A stretch of DNA of 64,000 nucleotides, from the NCBI GenBank assembly GCA_002943765.1, contig PQWQ01000002.1, forward strand, positions 806,001-870,000, given 5' to 3'. A program made the translations under genes and the position numbers. The stretch's first letter is position 1. Each line of letters opens with the position of its first letter. This DNA comes from Psoroptes ovis (lineage: Eukaryota; Arthropoda; Arachnida; Sarcoptiformes; Psoroptidae). The notes under the pieces are model-generated. The model was given only the letters and a program-made list of their open reading frames with translations. It had not been told where the DNA came from and searched no databases. Below, piece by piece: positions 48,505 to 61,555 of the stretch.

Positions 48505-51500
48505 TGATTACTTGTTCTGTATGTCACGTTGTTGATGTTTCTTTACTGTTGTTGATGATGGTGTATATCATGTCCATATCAGTATCAAATTAATATATAA
48601 TGATGATGTTTTGAACAACAGCAGCAGCAACATTGAATATTATTATCTTCAAATAAATTTAGCTACAACAACAACCGGTCGATAATCCATCATCAAATTT
48701 ACAATTTGTGATTTTGAACATTATAATCATTGATAAAGAAATTTTCTTACTTTGAATATTATGAAAAAAAATGAAATACCTTATGATAACGATTATCATC
48801 ATCATCAGGATCATCATCAATCGATTCTTTCGATGTCTTATTTGTTGTTGATGATCAATATAATATGTATATTTCAAGAAAAAAAAACAATTGTCGATAA
48901 ATGAAAATGAATGAATGACTTAAATCAACAAAACTACCAAAAATATTAATAATAATAATAATGATGATTATAAGGAAATTACCGACACAGATGAAAAAAA
49001 AAACTAATCAATCAAAATTTCAAGTGATCAAATTCAATGCATTTTCTTTTCTATGATCAATCTCTGTGTGCTTCTTCTTTGTTGTTTTCTTCTTCTTCTT
49101 CTGTTTCATCAAAATACTCTTCAACTCATCTTCATCATCATTTTTGAATAATATAAATGATGTATGATTTTCTTATTGTAACATTTTTTTTTTTGATGAT
49201 AAATTTAAAAATAAATCGAAATAGACGACTTGTGTGTGTCGATGATGATGATGATGATGATAATAGAAACCACAAGAATAGTCAAGAAATAATAATAATT
49301 GAAAGTGATCATCATCAACATCATCAAAACAAGTATATCATCGATTTTTCATCATGATTTATATATTTATATTTAATATGAATAATGATCGTTTGGCTGT
49401 CGTTCTTGTTGATGATGATTATTGATATATATTTATTGAGCTATTTAACATCAATCAAATCGGTTATATGAAGACGAAAAAGAAAGAAAAATGATTTAAG
49501 AATATTCTTGATTATCGGTGAAGGGAAATGATATGAATGAAATCATTGATTATGAAAATCGTTTGTTTGATTTTTCTCCTCTCCTCTCTCTTCTCTCACT
49601 CATTTGTATTGACATCAATCAATTTGTGTGTGATTTATTGATTTTTTTTCCAATTCAGCATGATTCACTATGATCAAAATATGATTTTACTCGAATCATT
49701 TGTATTTATATCAAAGGAGAAAGTATGATTTTGATCAACAAAAAAAAATGAAGATCATGATGACTACTGGTGATCATCAATGCCTTCAAGTAGCCTTCAT
49801 AAAATAATTTTCAAAAAAAAAAGAAAAATGTAAAGATAAAAATAAATCTCGAACATTTATATAAATCACATAATGTAATAATAATATCGTGATTATCGAT
49901 AGATTTAGATTCAGTGAATATCAGTAATATGAATGAATTAATCGAAAATCAAAAAAAAAAAAAAAAAAAAACTGATGAAATGAATTGCAATCTTCCATTT
50001 TAAGGCAATCGCTTCAATTGTTATTGTTGTTGTTTGCTGCTGCTGCTATTGATGCTGACCATTATTTTCAAATGAAATTGAAGAAAAAGCATAAGAAATG
50101 AAATAGATAATAAGATAATGATAAGAAGCTGACCGATGATGATGATGATGATAATGAAGATAATGATAATAATGAAAAAGAATGAATGAAAAAAAAATTA
50201 AATGAACTAAATTTAAAAATGAATCTTTGAACAATTGAAGATTCATTCAAAGATTCAAACACAGAGAAGAAGATGAAAAAATCGATTCATTTTCTTTTAT
50301 CATATTAGAAGCTGCTAAAAAAGTAATTCAAATATAATGAAATCAAGATAAAATGGAATTGAAATAAAGCGAAAAATAATAGCAAAAACATGAAATTGTT
50401 ACCAAACGAACGAATCGAAAAATATTAATAATTTCGCTATTATTATCATCTGTAAATATATTACATTTCGGACTACTGTGTGGTATATTCACACCAAATA
50501 AACAATAATAACAACAATCAAAACAATCAAATCGACAATCGAAAGCAACAAATCTCATTCAATTATCAGCAAGCGAAAAAAATAAAAATAAAAAATAAGA
50601 ATTTGAAATAATTAGATGATTCAAATCACGTCTTTGTCTATCTATTTCTATACTCTCAATGATGATTCAAATGATTTAAATTTTCAAAATGATTTTCTGC
50701 ATGCAAAAAAAAGAATAGAATGTGAAATGAGAATAGATTTGGTTTTCGTTGCTACTTTGGTATTCAAATTCAAAATCAAAATCGAAAAAAAACAAAAGCA
50801 AAACAAAACGATTTACAAAACTTGATTTGATCATCAATTTTCAATCATTTTGAATAAATATCATTGCTTGATTCAAACGACCAAATAATAAGAGAAAGAT
50901 AATCGATATATTTGTTGTTATACGAAGCAAACAAAAAAAATCGTGATCATTGGTACACAATTGAACAGAAAAGAAATGAATTCCTTTGGTCGAAAATAAA
51001 CGAAAAAAATTAAGAAATTATCATATACAAAACACGCAAAAATACCGATTGTTTTTTCATTTTGGTCGTTTGAATTATTTTACAAAATGAATGAATCATT
51101 CATTCAGAATCAATCAATTTTTCTTGGTAATTTTCCGTTTTCGACCAAAGAATTGCTGAATATTATTCCACTTGATTATTATTCAATGGAATTATTATTG
51201 TTTTGGTAGAAAAAGAAGAAAATTAATCTTTAAACAACGAAAATACAATCAAACAACATTGAATTCATTGAATTCGATTCAATAAATGTGAATATTATTG
51301 AACAATGAAAAAATATTCAAAGAGATTGATTTCAATGAAGTTTTCGTTTTATTCTGCAAATTTTTACATTCATTCATTCATCTTGTTTGATTGATTGATT
51401 GATTGATGTACTGAATCAAAATTGAATAGCATCATTCATATTATTATTATTTTGACTTTGATTATAATTTTTTTCATTATGAAATTCAAGAATGAGAAAA

Positions 51501-54500
51501 ACAATATTCTTTCTTCTTTGATGGAAATAATAATAGTTTCTTTTTGTTTGTTCGTTTCTAATGTATTTCAATTTTCAATTCTGATTATTTATATTTCATG
51601 CGATTGTTGTTGTCTTCTTCTGGTTGTCGGTAGCAATACAATCTTCTCTGCTGTGATAATCAAAGTACATTTTCATGACAACAACAGCGACAGCATCAGC
51701 AGCAGTAAACAATCAAGTCAAATGCAAAATAAAAAAGGGAAGAAAACTAAAAATTCAAAATTTTCATTATTCAAAATATTAAGTAAATGATGAGGATTTC
51801 AATTTTATGTTTCATTATCATTATTTTATTCTATTATTTTGTTCAAAAATTTCCATTCAAATTCAAATACAAAATCAAAATAGGAATTTTGAATAAAATG
51901 AAACTAGAATATCATTTCATTTCAAAACAAAACAAAACAATGAAATGTGAATACACTCACGAATGGATGAATGAATGAATGAATGAATGGAGAACACACA
52001 CTAACTGGCAAACAAACAAACGCAGGGGACACATGAAAATGGACAAACAACAGCAATCAATCAAGACAATGAAAGATTTTGATCAAATAAAATGAAAAAA
52101 AAGTTTGACCATTTTTATTATCATCATCATTGTTGTTGTTGGAGATGGACATATGAATATACGCTTAGAAACATACACTCAAACAATGAGAATAATATGA
52201 CCGAATATTAAATGAAAATGAATAATAAAATTGAAATAAATAAAAGCAAAACAAAACGAAACGAAACGAAAAAAATGAAAATATATGCAATTCGATACAT
52301 GAACCGAAAAAAAAAAAATGAAATGAAACAAGAAACAAACGGTTCATTGCTTTGCAATCTAATATATTTTCAATGAGAGAGATAGTAAAGGAATAGATAG
52401 ATAGATGGATGGATGGATGTGAAGAATCCCGGATACATTGACAAGATATGAAATGTTTTTTTGGTGTGTGTGTGTGTATGTGTGTGTACAGAACAAATGA
52501 CAATTTCGTATAATCACAAACAAGCAAAGAAAAAAATGGCAAAATTTTGATGCATCGAAATGCAAATTGATGAAACAAATTGAATTGAAGAATTATTTCT
52601 TACGACAACAGCAGCAACAAAGACAGCATCAACATCATTGAATGTCATTCAATTCAATTCAATTCAATGAATGAATGAATGAATGAATGATACAACATCA
52701 AAATGATTCAATGATTCCATGATTCAATGTTTTATTTTATTTTATTCTATTTTTTGGCCAAAGTCTTGGTCGTTGTATTTCTTTGGTTGTAATTTTTGCA
52801 TGAATGAATCAATAAGAGAAAAACATTATCATTATTTTGATTATTATTATTATTATTATTAAAATGAAATGTATTCTTCTTGTTTTTCAGATGTTCTTTT
52901 AGAACATGTTTTGTTCTTATTTTGATATTATTATTATTATTATTATTTATACATTTCCAAGCAGCAACAAAAAAAAAACATGGACAATTTTTTGTTTCAA
53001 TTTTGCTGCATTATGAATGAATGAATACAAAAATATTACTAACAACAACAATTTCTACATTATCAATGAATGAATGAATGAATATTCGTGGTAATCAATC
53101 AAAATTGTAAACTATTTCATTATTATTATTATTACCAAAAATATATGCGACACAGTAATTCAAAGTCAAAGAATAATTTTACTACAATTTTTTTTTGCTT
53201 TTTCTCATTCTCATCTTATTATAAATATGAACATGAATATCATGTATGATATTTCCATACACGATATGGTCATTATTATTTCATCATCATCATCATCGTT
53301 ATTATTTTTGATGATGATGATGATGTTGTTGTTGTTGTCATTTTTGTTGGACATTTGAATAAGATGTTTTTGGTCGTAGTTGTTGGAATGGCTTTCAAAG
53401 TATTCTACGATATTAATTTTTACAATATTATTCAATGGAAAATGGTCATCATAATTTTCATATTCAATTCAATCCGATAATTTTCATTTTTTTCTCCATT
53501 TGCTTTGCTACAATGTATCTCTGGTAAATAATGGATAATACAATGATCAAACTTTGAAATTTTGATCAATTATTGTTTTTTTTCAAAAACTGTAATGAAT
53601 AAACTTTTTATTTATTTATTTTTCCATTTTTTTCATTATTTTTTGGGCTAACTTTGAAAAGATAAGCCATTCAAACATAGAGCACAATGAACAATGTACA
53701 TTTGCCAACATGATTATCATCATTCATTCATATACATACATCAATGCATTTGATTTTATTTTTCGGTCAATCAAGTTTTTTTTCTGTTTTGTTTTGTTGT
53801 TCTGTGTTTCTATTTTGCATTATAATTGAAATATAACGATAAATGGAAAAATTCAAAATTCTATTATTCCTATTCTATTATTATTATAATTTCTATTGGA
53901 TGCAAACGACATAAACATTTCGACCCTGATCAATCAATGTCAATGTTTTTTTGCTGTTGTGTTTTTCATTTTTTTTACAATGTTTGATTCAGTTACAATG
54001 TTGAAAAAAACTGGAATCGCTATTCACTGGAAGAATATTCAGTCGAAAAATAATTTCATTGATTCAAAAATTCATGGAAATGAAACGTTTATCAGCACGT
54101 TTTATTTTTATTTAAAAATTTTTAATTGATTTTCAAATTTTTACCAAAAACACAATGATAATTCAATCAAATGAAATTTTTTTCTGTCAAAATTTAATGA
54201 ATTTAATGTTATTTTAATTTAATCGGGAAAAAACCGAAGCATAGGTCCAGTTTGCTCAACACATTTTCGACATACCTTACAAACAACACACTATCGCTTG
54301 ATGATGTTTTTGTTACATTTATATTTATTTCTATGAAATAATAATGATAATAATAATGTAAAACGAATTGATTAGACTTGCTTGACACGTTTCATTGTTT
54401 CATTGTTGTTATTGTAAAAATTGGAATTAGTTTGTTTTTTGTTTTTGTTCTATTTCTTTTCAATACATTCTTTCAAAATTGGGTTTTCAAAACATTGGAC

Positions 54501-55973
54501 ATTCATTTATTTGAAAATGATGTGAATTAAAAATTCAAACATTCGTAACAGTGAAAAACTGGCAATATTTTCATTATTATTATTATTAATGAAAATGAAA
54601 AAGAAAAAAAAATATTTATAAACGTGGACACACACAATTTTAATTTTGACGCGTGTTTCTAATTTCTATCAGATCTCTAAGGGCTATTCTTTCGTTTTTT
54701 TGGTCCTATTTCATCATTTGGATTCATCCATTTTTTTTTCGATTGATGTGAAAAAACGAGGAGAATTTTTTTTCTGAATCAAATTCCAAATAAATATTTG
54801 TGTTAATGAGAAAATAAATGAATGAATATAAATATAAATGAAAATATTTCGGAAATATTTTGGTCTGATCCACATACATACAAGAAAACATATCAAACAC
54901 TGTGAACAAATACGAACAAACAAACTAACACACGAGAAATGAGAGGAAAAAAATTCCAATTAAGAATTCTCTCGTTCATCAAATATCGATTTGAATCTCG
55001 CCAGAATGAATGAAAAACAAATTCATTGATTAACTTTGGACAGTTTCGAGAATTTTGAGGCTGCCATCGTCTATAACTTTGTCCGAATTTCATACGATTT
55101 TGCAGCCATATTTTTGCATATCACACATATAGTCAGTATGTCACCAATTTCCTTCAAAAGAGACGAAAAAAAAAATTTCAAAATTTTCAATCAATAACAT
55201 GAATCCATGTGTGTTTGTAGTTCAGTATTTTTGGACACATGGACATTCAATATTTTTTGAACAATAATTCAACATCTGTTTTGATGAAAACTTTCATAAG
55301 TTAAACATGTGTGATTGTGTGTCTTTTGGGTGTTTTTAAACTGAAAGATGTTTTCAAGAAAAATTTTTTCGTTTCAACCGAAAAACCTAAACAACAAAAA
55401 TCTTTCAATTATACACCAAAAGCTGCGAAATCATTGTTGAAAATCATTGATGGTCAATAATTTCAATTAATGTGTTCCTAAGAATCAAATAATTTGAAAT
55501 TTGAAAAAATCTTCAAAAATCAAACGACAATGAAACGATAATTAAATGAATTTTTTACATGGGGTATTTCTGGCTTGGATTTTCACATAAAATTTTCATT
55601 TGCAAGTTGCCCATGTAATGACAATGACACTTGGCAAAAAAGAAAAAAAAAATAAAACAATGAATCCTCAATTGGATACTTGCGTTCAACGTTAATAACT
55701 AACAAGCAGAAGAAGTAAATTATTAACGAGAAAACGAAAAAAAAGATGATGATAATGGTCACTTTGACTGCCAGAAAACAAAACAACTCTAACAATTCAA
55801 ACAATTTGAAATACGAATAGGAGACAATAGTGTCTCCATGTGTATATGGAGAGCCAAAAACACATGGAAAGAACTCAAAAAAAAAATTTTCAAATAAAAA
55901 TTAGTTCCAAATTAACAACGAAGAACAATATTTTCATTACATTTCAGCGAAATTTTTCATTTCATTAGTCGTA

Positions 55974-56053
55974 TAAGGTTGTCCGGAAAGTTCTAGCCGA
56001 TTTTCATGACCAACTCTATTGATTAAGCGGAATGAACTTTTCGGACAACCTGA
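55974..56053 (+). mobile_element. Mariner-type MITE copy 10 (80 bp)
   Basis: AAGGTTGTCCGGAAAGTTC at the left, CAACTCTATTGATTAAGCGG in the core, and GAACTTTTCGGACAACCTGA at the right. TA lies on both sides (55972-55973 and 56054-56055). Confidence 0.92.
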
Positions 56054-59000
56054 TATCTCGATATACGAGGAGAAATATAAGACAATAATAATAAGTATAA
56101 TAATAATAATGATTATGGCCGTTTGTGTAGCTAGGTTATTGCGTTTTTTATTTTTTTTATTTCATTTTTTTTTGTGTCTCTGTGATTCTGTTTTTATTAG
56201 TATTTGAATTTTTTTTCGTATTCATTTGTTCAGGGTGATTCTTTTCCTTGGTGACAAGTATTATTACTTTGAAAGATAATTTAGTCAGTGACATTGGTGA
56301 AAGCATGTTCAACACCAATACACACACAAAGCTCTTGATGGTTACCATGAGCTCTGAATTGTGTGTGTCGGGTGAATTTAGTTTTTATTATTATCATTAT
56401 TATTATTGCTATTATTATTATTTCATTTGATTTTATAATATTTTTTTTTTATATTTGGTCGATTGTCGAGCATCGAGGTTGATATTATTTTATTTTATTT
56501 CATTTCATCTCATTTTATTTTATATATTTGGCAGCAATAGCCCGTAAATTATAGCTATATATTTATTATTATTATTATTGTTATTTTCATTATTATTGCT
56601 CACTCTATGGTTATAGCTTTTAAATTAGTTCTAAATTAGTCACAAATTAGCTTTTCATTATGATGATTATTATTATTATTTTATTCTTTACTTTTGAATT
56701 GGAAAACGATTCGTTTGTTTTTTTTGTGTTCATTTTGCTCTCTTTGAATATCATAAAATTGAAAATACATAGGAATTGAGGATCGAGGAATTGAGGAATC
56801 TAGGAATTGAGAAATGAATCGAAATAAAAATCCAAATGAAAAATAAAATGAAAATGAATTAAAGCAAGCAAAAATAAAGGAGAGAGGAATCAAATAAATT
56901 TAAAAGCATCAACGAATTAAAAGAAAAAAACCTAACTTTAACCAATTGGATGGTGATGGTGATAATAATAATAATCATACTAATGGATAGATTCTCTCTC
57001 TGGCTGTCTCTCTCTCTCTCTTCAATACACACAGAATTGAATCTGATCTCGATTGAAGACTACATTTATTCATTATTATTATTATCATCATTTCGCCAAC
57101 AAGATTTTGGTATTTTTTTTAAATTTTATTTCATTTTATTTTATATTTATTTTTCACAATTCTATAAAATTCCGCAAGGATTTCGAACCATTCATTTTTA
57201 TTTTTATCATTTTCATTTCATTATTATTATCGTTTTTTCGCTGTTAGCTGCTTTTGTCAATCATCCAAAATAACCATTTTTTTGGAATGAAAAAAAGAGA
57301 AAAATACAAACATAATTGGAATGACATCAATTATCCATTTGTATTTGTCATCTTTATCATTATTATTATTATTAACATTATTATTATTGCCAGTTTTATA
57401 ATTATTATTGTTATCAATAAGATAATGATAATAATAATAATAATTTTTCAATCATTTTTCATTTTTATAATAATAATAATAATAAATTAACAAATAATAT
57501 TGTCTATGTTCACAGTGATATTATTATGGTGCTTCATTTGTAAAATAGCATCATTATTGATTTAATTTTTTTTTTAATATTACGATTTCACCGATTTTGA
57601 TCGATTGATAATTATGAATTGAATTCTTGAACGACTTTAATGTGTACAAAGATGATTTACATTTAATTTATTTGACTTTATATGGAAGTTTTTGGATAGA
57701 AATTTAACAGAATAATCGAAAAAAATATTTTTTCTATATTCATTAAGTTCACCATTATTATTATTATTATCATTATCATTATGATCATTGGCCATAGGCT
57801 AGGTTCGTTTCAATACATATACAATACACACATACACACATACCAATACACACAAAACATCATTATTTTCCAATGAAAAAGTATTTATTTCTATGCAATA
57901 TTTTGAGGAGAAAAGAAGAAATATCAATTTTAATGAATTTACAAAAATGAAATGACGCCTAACTAAAGCAAAAAAAAAAATTATCCAAAAAAAAAGTTCG
58001 TTAATCGATAAATCGATTCTCAATCTTTCGATTGATTAGATTTTTTGCAATTTTTATGTATTTCAAGTATGGATAACTACACCTAAAAAATGCAATTTTT
58101 CTCAAAAAAAAAAAAAAAAAAAAAAAAATCAAAACTTTCTGCCTGTGAATCAGATTTTTAAAATTCCTCAGCTAAATCTGGTTTTGGGTTATACCTGCAA
58201 GTTACACTTTCATTCAATTCATTTGTTAATCGAATTTGAAATTACCAAATTCATTGAAAAACATTCAACATTTCCATTAGCAAAAAAAAAATAATGGAAA
58301 TTAAAACAAAAAAAAAAAAATTGTCAATCGATACAAGGAAAAAAAATGTACATGATTTTTCAATTTACTATTCGTGAAATGGTGATTTACTTCGCTAATA
58401 GTAATGATAATAATGATTATAATTTAACCCGTTCATCATTTGTATCCAAATGGTCTAATGGTTTTTTCTGATAGTTGTATTCAAAACAATTAATTTAAGC
58501 CAATGAATTATTTTTGAATGAAAATGAATTGAATAAAAAAACGAGAAAATTCATGTTGAAACCCAATTTCATTTTATTGAATTTCTCTGAAATAATTCGT
58601 TCAAAGATTCATTGATTTACAAATAAACGAAATTGATGATGATGATGATGATGGCGATATAATCGAATGAATATGTATGTATGAACACACATCAAACATC
58701 GTCGTCGTCATCATTCAACACATGAATCGTGTGCCAAAATTAACACCAATGAAAAACAAAAACAATGATGATGACGAAAAATGAAAAAATTGTAAAAATT
58801 TTAAAATTCTTTTCAAATATTATTATTCGGTTTTTATTCAACTATTTTTAGAAAATATAAGAATTAGCAAGCAACGCATTAATGCATTGAATTTTTTTTT
58901 TTTTTTTTTTTTTTTTTTGAAATGAAACATATGTATTAAATATTTTTATCATTATTATTATTATTACTGTTCGTATTATGAGTGTGAATATTTTTACAAC

Positions 59001-59631
59001 AATTTCAAAACAAAATGGCAAAAACAACAAACGAATGAATTTGATTTTCAAATGAATTGAAATGAATTAAAAATATTTTTGAAAAAAGCAAAGTGATTTT
59101 TTCGAAGGAAAAATTTCTCCAAATCTGTCAGGCGTTTTCATCATCACTGACATCACCATTTCTCGTATTATTATTCTCAAAATTTTCGTTGATTTTTCGT
59201 TATTCGTCGATCATCAAACGACGACGACGGTCATCAAACTGAAAAACAAAAAAAGCAAGACAAACAAATAAACAAAAAGACATTATTTGCCATCTTTATT
59301 TTTCAACGTTGAACATATGCAATGAAAATAACGAAACGCAATAATAAGACACTATATATTTGTAGAAAACAAAAAACGCAAAAAGGAAACCACCACCAAA
59401 ACATTCAAGACAAACAAACAAACAAAAAAAAGTCATCAAAAATGAAAAAGAAAGAAATAAAATTTTAAAGAAATAAACCTATTTTTATGAATTCAAAATT
59501 GAATTATAATGAATTGAAATTGAATGAATGAATGAATGAATGCCATAGAAATGGTATACGAACGAATTTTCTGAACTGAAAAAAAGGCAGAATATAAAAA
59601 AAAGGACTATGTGTACACATTTGCCAGTACG

Positions 59632-59672
59632 ATCATCATCATTATCATCATCATCATCATCATCATCATAAT
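59632..59672. repeat. (ATC)n microsatellite
   Basis: About 13 ATC/ATT triplets with one ATT interruption. Confidence 0.85.
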
Positions 59673-60049
59673 AATCAACTATACCCATTATAATCATTAT
59701 TATTATTATTATGATTATTATTATCATTAAGTTTATTATGTATATGGTGAATTGAGAATAAATTGGTTGGTAGCCGTGTGTAGTAGTAAAAGTATAGTAA
59801 AACATTTATATATGAATTCAAAGAAAAATACTCACATTATTTTGTGTTGGTCAATTGAATGTCATTTTAGTGTGTGGTTTTTTGAAATGCTGGTTGAAAT
59901 GAAGAATTTAAAATGATGATTTTTTGATTTTTCTTGGGTTAAAAATTTTTTGACCAATCAATTTTCGGTTTTATTCAATTGATCAATTGCATATGATTGA
60001 ATTGTGCATACACATACTAAATAAAAGCAAATAATTATTTTATTTTTTA

Positions 60050-60084
60050 TTTTTGTATTTGAATTACAAATTCAAATACAAAAA
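60050..60084. repeat. Hairpin with perfect 16-bp arms and a 3-base loop
   Basis: TTTTTGTATTTGAATT pairs perfectly with AATTCAAATACAAAAA across ACA. It is not a simple-sequence repeat. Such a tight perfect inverted repeat is rare by chance even in AT-rich DNA. Confidence 0.88.
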
Positions 60085-61530
60085 GGTGCGTCCCAATCAT
60101 CATCATTATAATAATAATGATGACTAACAATTGTTGAAAATTGCACTGAAAATTACAGTAAAAACAAAAACAAACGAAAATAAAATGAGTTGCATCCAAA
60201 AAATTTTCATTTGAAATCAAAAACTGGAAAAAGTCGATGAACTATATATTTTTCCAAAGAATTATACATTCTTCAAAGAAAATTCAATGGAAAATATCAA
60301 TCAATAAATCAATCAAAAATCATTATCAATTTTAATTAAAATCATTATTATTATTATTATTATTATTAATTAGTTTCGTAATTAATTATTTATAATTATT
60401 TATATTATTATTATAATTATTAAAATGATCAATATAATTTATTATAAAACAGAGAGAGTGAGTGAGAGCGAGAAAAAATTTTTTGTTTTTTTCGTTTTGA
60501 TGCAAATTTAATGTCAAATTTGATGATAATGATGTATGTATGATTTGATGAATGAATGAATGAATGATTGTGATGTGATATTGAAGGAATTGAATTTGAT
60601 TTTTCTGTTGTTTTTGATGATTTGTTGAGGTTTTTTGCATTTGTTTTCGATGATCAAAACTCGTTGATTTAATTTCAATTTTAATCAATTTATTTTTTCA
60701 ATAATTTGATAATTTCACGAAGAAAGACAATTCAATGCTCGATGAATCGATGAGAGTATGAAGCTGTGATGATGATGATGATCATAAGTAGCTCATAGAT
60801 GTTCATGGATGTTGAATTTAATTGATTGATTTATTTTGTATGATCAATGATTGATTGATTGATTATGATTCAAAAAAATTCAAAAGTGTTAAGATTTCAT
60901 TTCGTGATATTGATTAATGAACATTGATTGTTTTTCAAAATTATAACTATACAAATCTATTTGGAAAATGTGTGTGAAACTGTACAAAATTGATGGATTT
61001 ACATGACAGAAAAAAAAACGTTGAACAATTATTGTTGTGATGTGATTTGTACTTTGAAGATTTTAGGGATATTTATACATGAGAAAAAAAATGAATTTGA
61101 TAATGATAACATTGAAAAACAAACAAAATAAAAAATATGAAAATTAATTATACAAATTTTTGATTTGATTTGATCTTAGAATTAAAAAAGCAGCCAAAAA
61201 ATATTGTCACTTTTCAGCATTGTTTCAATCAATAATCAATCAATTTTTGTTTTCTTTGTTGTCGTCGTTGTTGTTTGTTGAATAATGAAATAACAAATAA
61301 TAATAAGCACAAATCGATCAATCATCGTTTCAAAGGTTATGACTTGTTGAATCATTTATTCATTTTTTTTCTTTTCTTCACTCTAATTCAGATTTTTTTC
61401 TGTTTTTGTTTATGAGATTAATATCAATGATTCAATTGTCAAAACAATGATTTCAATTAATAGTTTTAGGATGACGTGTATTTCGAATAATTTAATTTTT
61501 GATTCATTTATGCTTGTGTTGTGTATGTGA

Positions 61531-61555
61531 GTGTGTGTGTGTGTGTGTGTGTGTG
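61531..61555. repeat. (GT)n microsatellite
   Basis: About 12 uninterrupted GT units, with imperfect TG upstream. Confidence 0.9.

Larger units (their letters stand above)
47169..55973. other. Intergenic, microsatellite-rich DNA with one possible small ORF
   Basis: Apart from the small ORF at 47475-47687, nothing gene-like is seen in this 8.8-kb stretch. It has many ATT/GAT triplet clusters (48470-48504, 49241-49262, 50137-50175, 52838-52862 and 53279-53340), an A run at about 49951-49971 and (TGAA)n runs near 51965-51988 and 52668-52690. The longest frames (51422-51790 plus, 52165-52578 minus) are hydrophobic or low-complexity and lack support. Confidence 0.5.

Noticed and set aside
51422..51790. 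122-codon plus-strand open frame with hydrophobic segments
   Set aside because: It begins at TTG rather than ATG, has (ATT)n-derived Ile runs at the start and a Lys/Ser-rich end. Hydrophobicity is expected from T-rich DNA.
52165..52578. 137-codon minus-strand open frame
   Set aside because: Low-complexity composition dominated by Phe, Ser and His from microsatellites, including a (CA)n/(TG)n tract. No recognisable domain.
54240..54310. AAGGTATGT splice-donor-like site on the minus strand following a short open stretch
   Set aside because: A good donor match, but no acceptor, start or recognisable protein could be tied to it. One such match is expected by chance in this length of sequence.
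58061..58210. Less repetitive stretch around a 25-base A run, considered as a SINE with a poly-A tail
   Set aside because: No tRNA-like promoter boxes and no flanking duplication were found on inspection.
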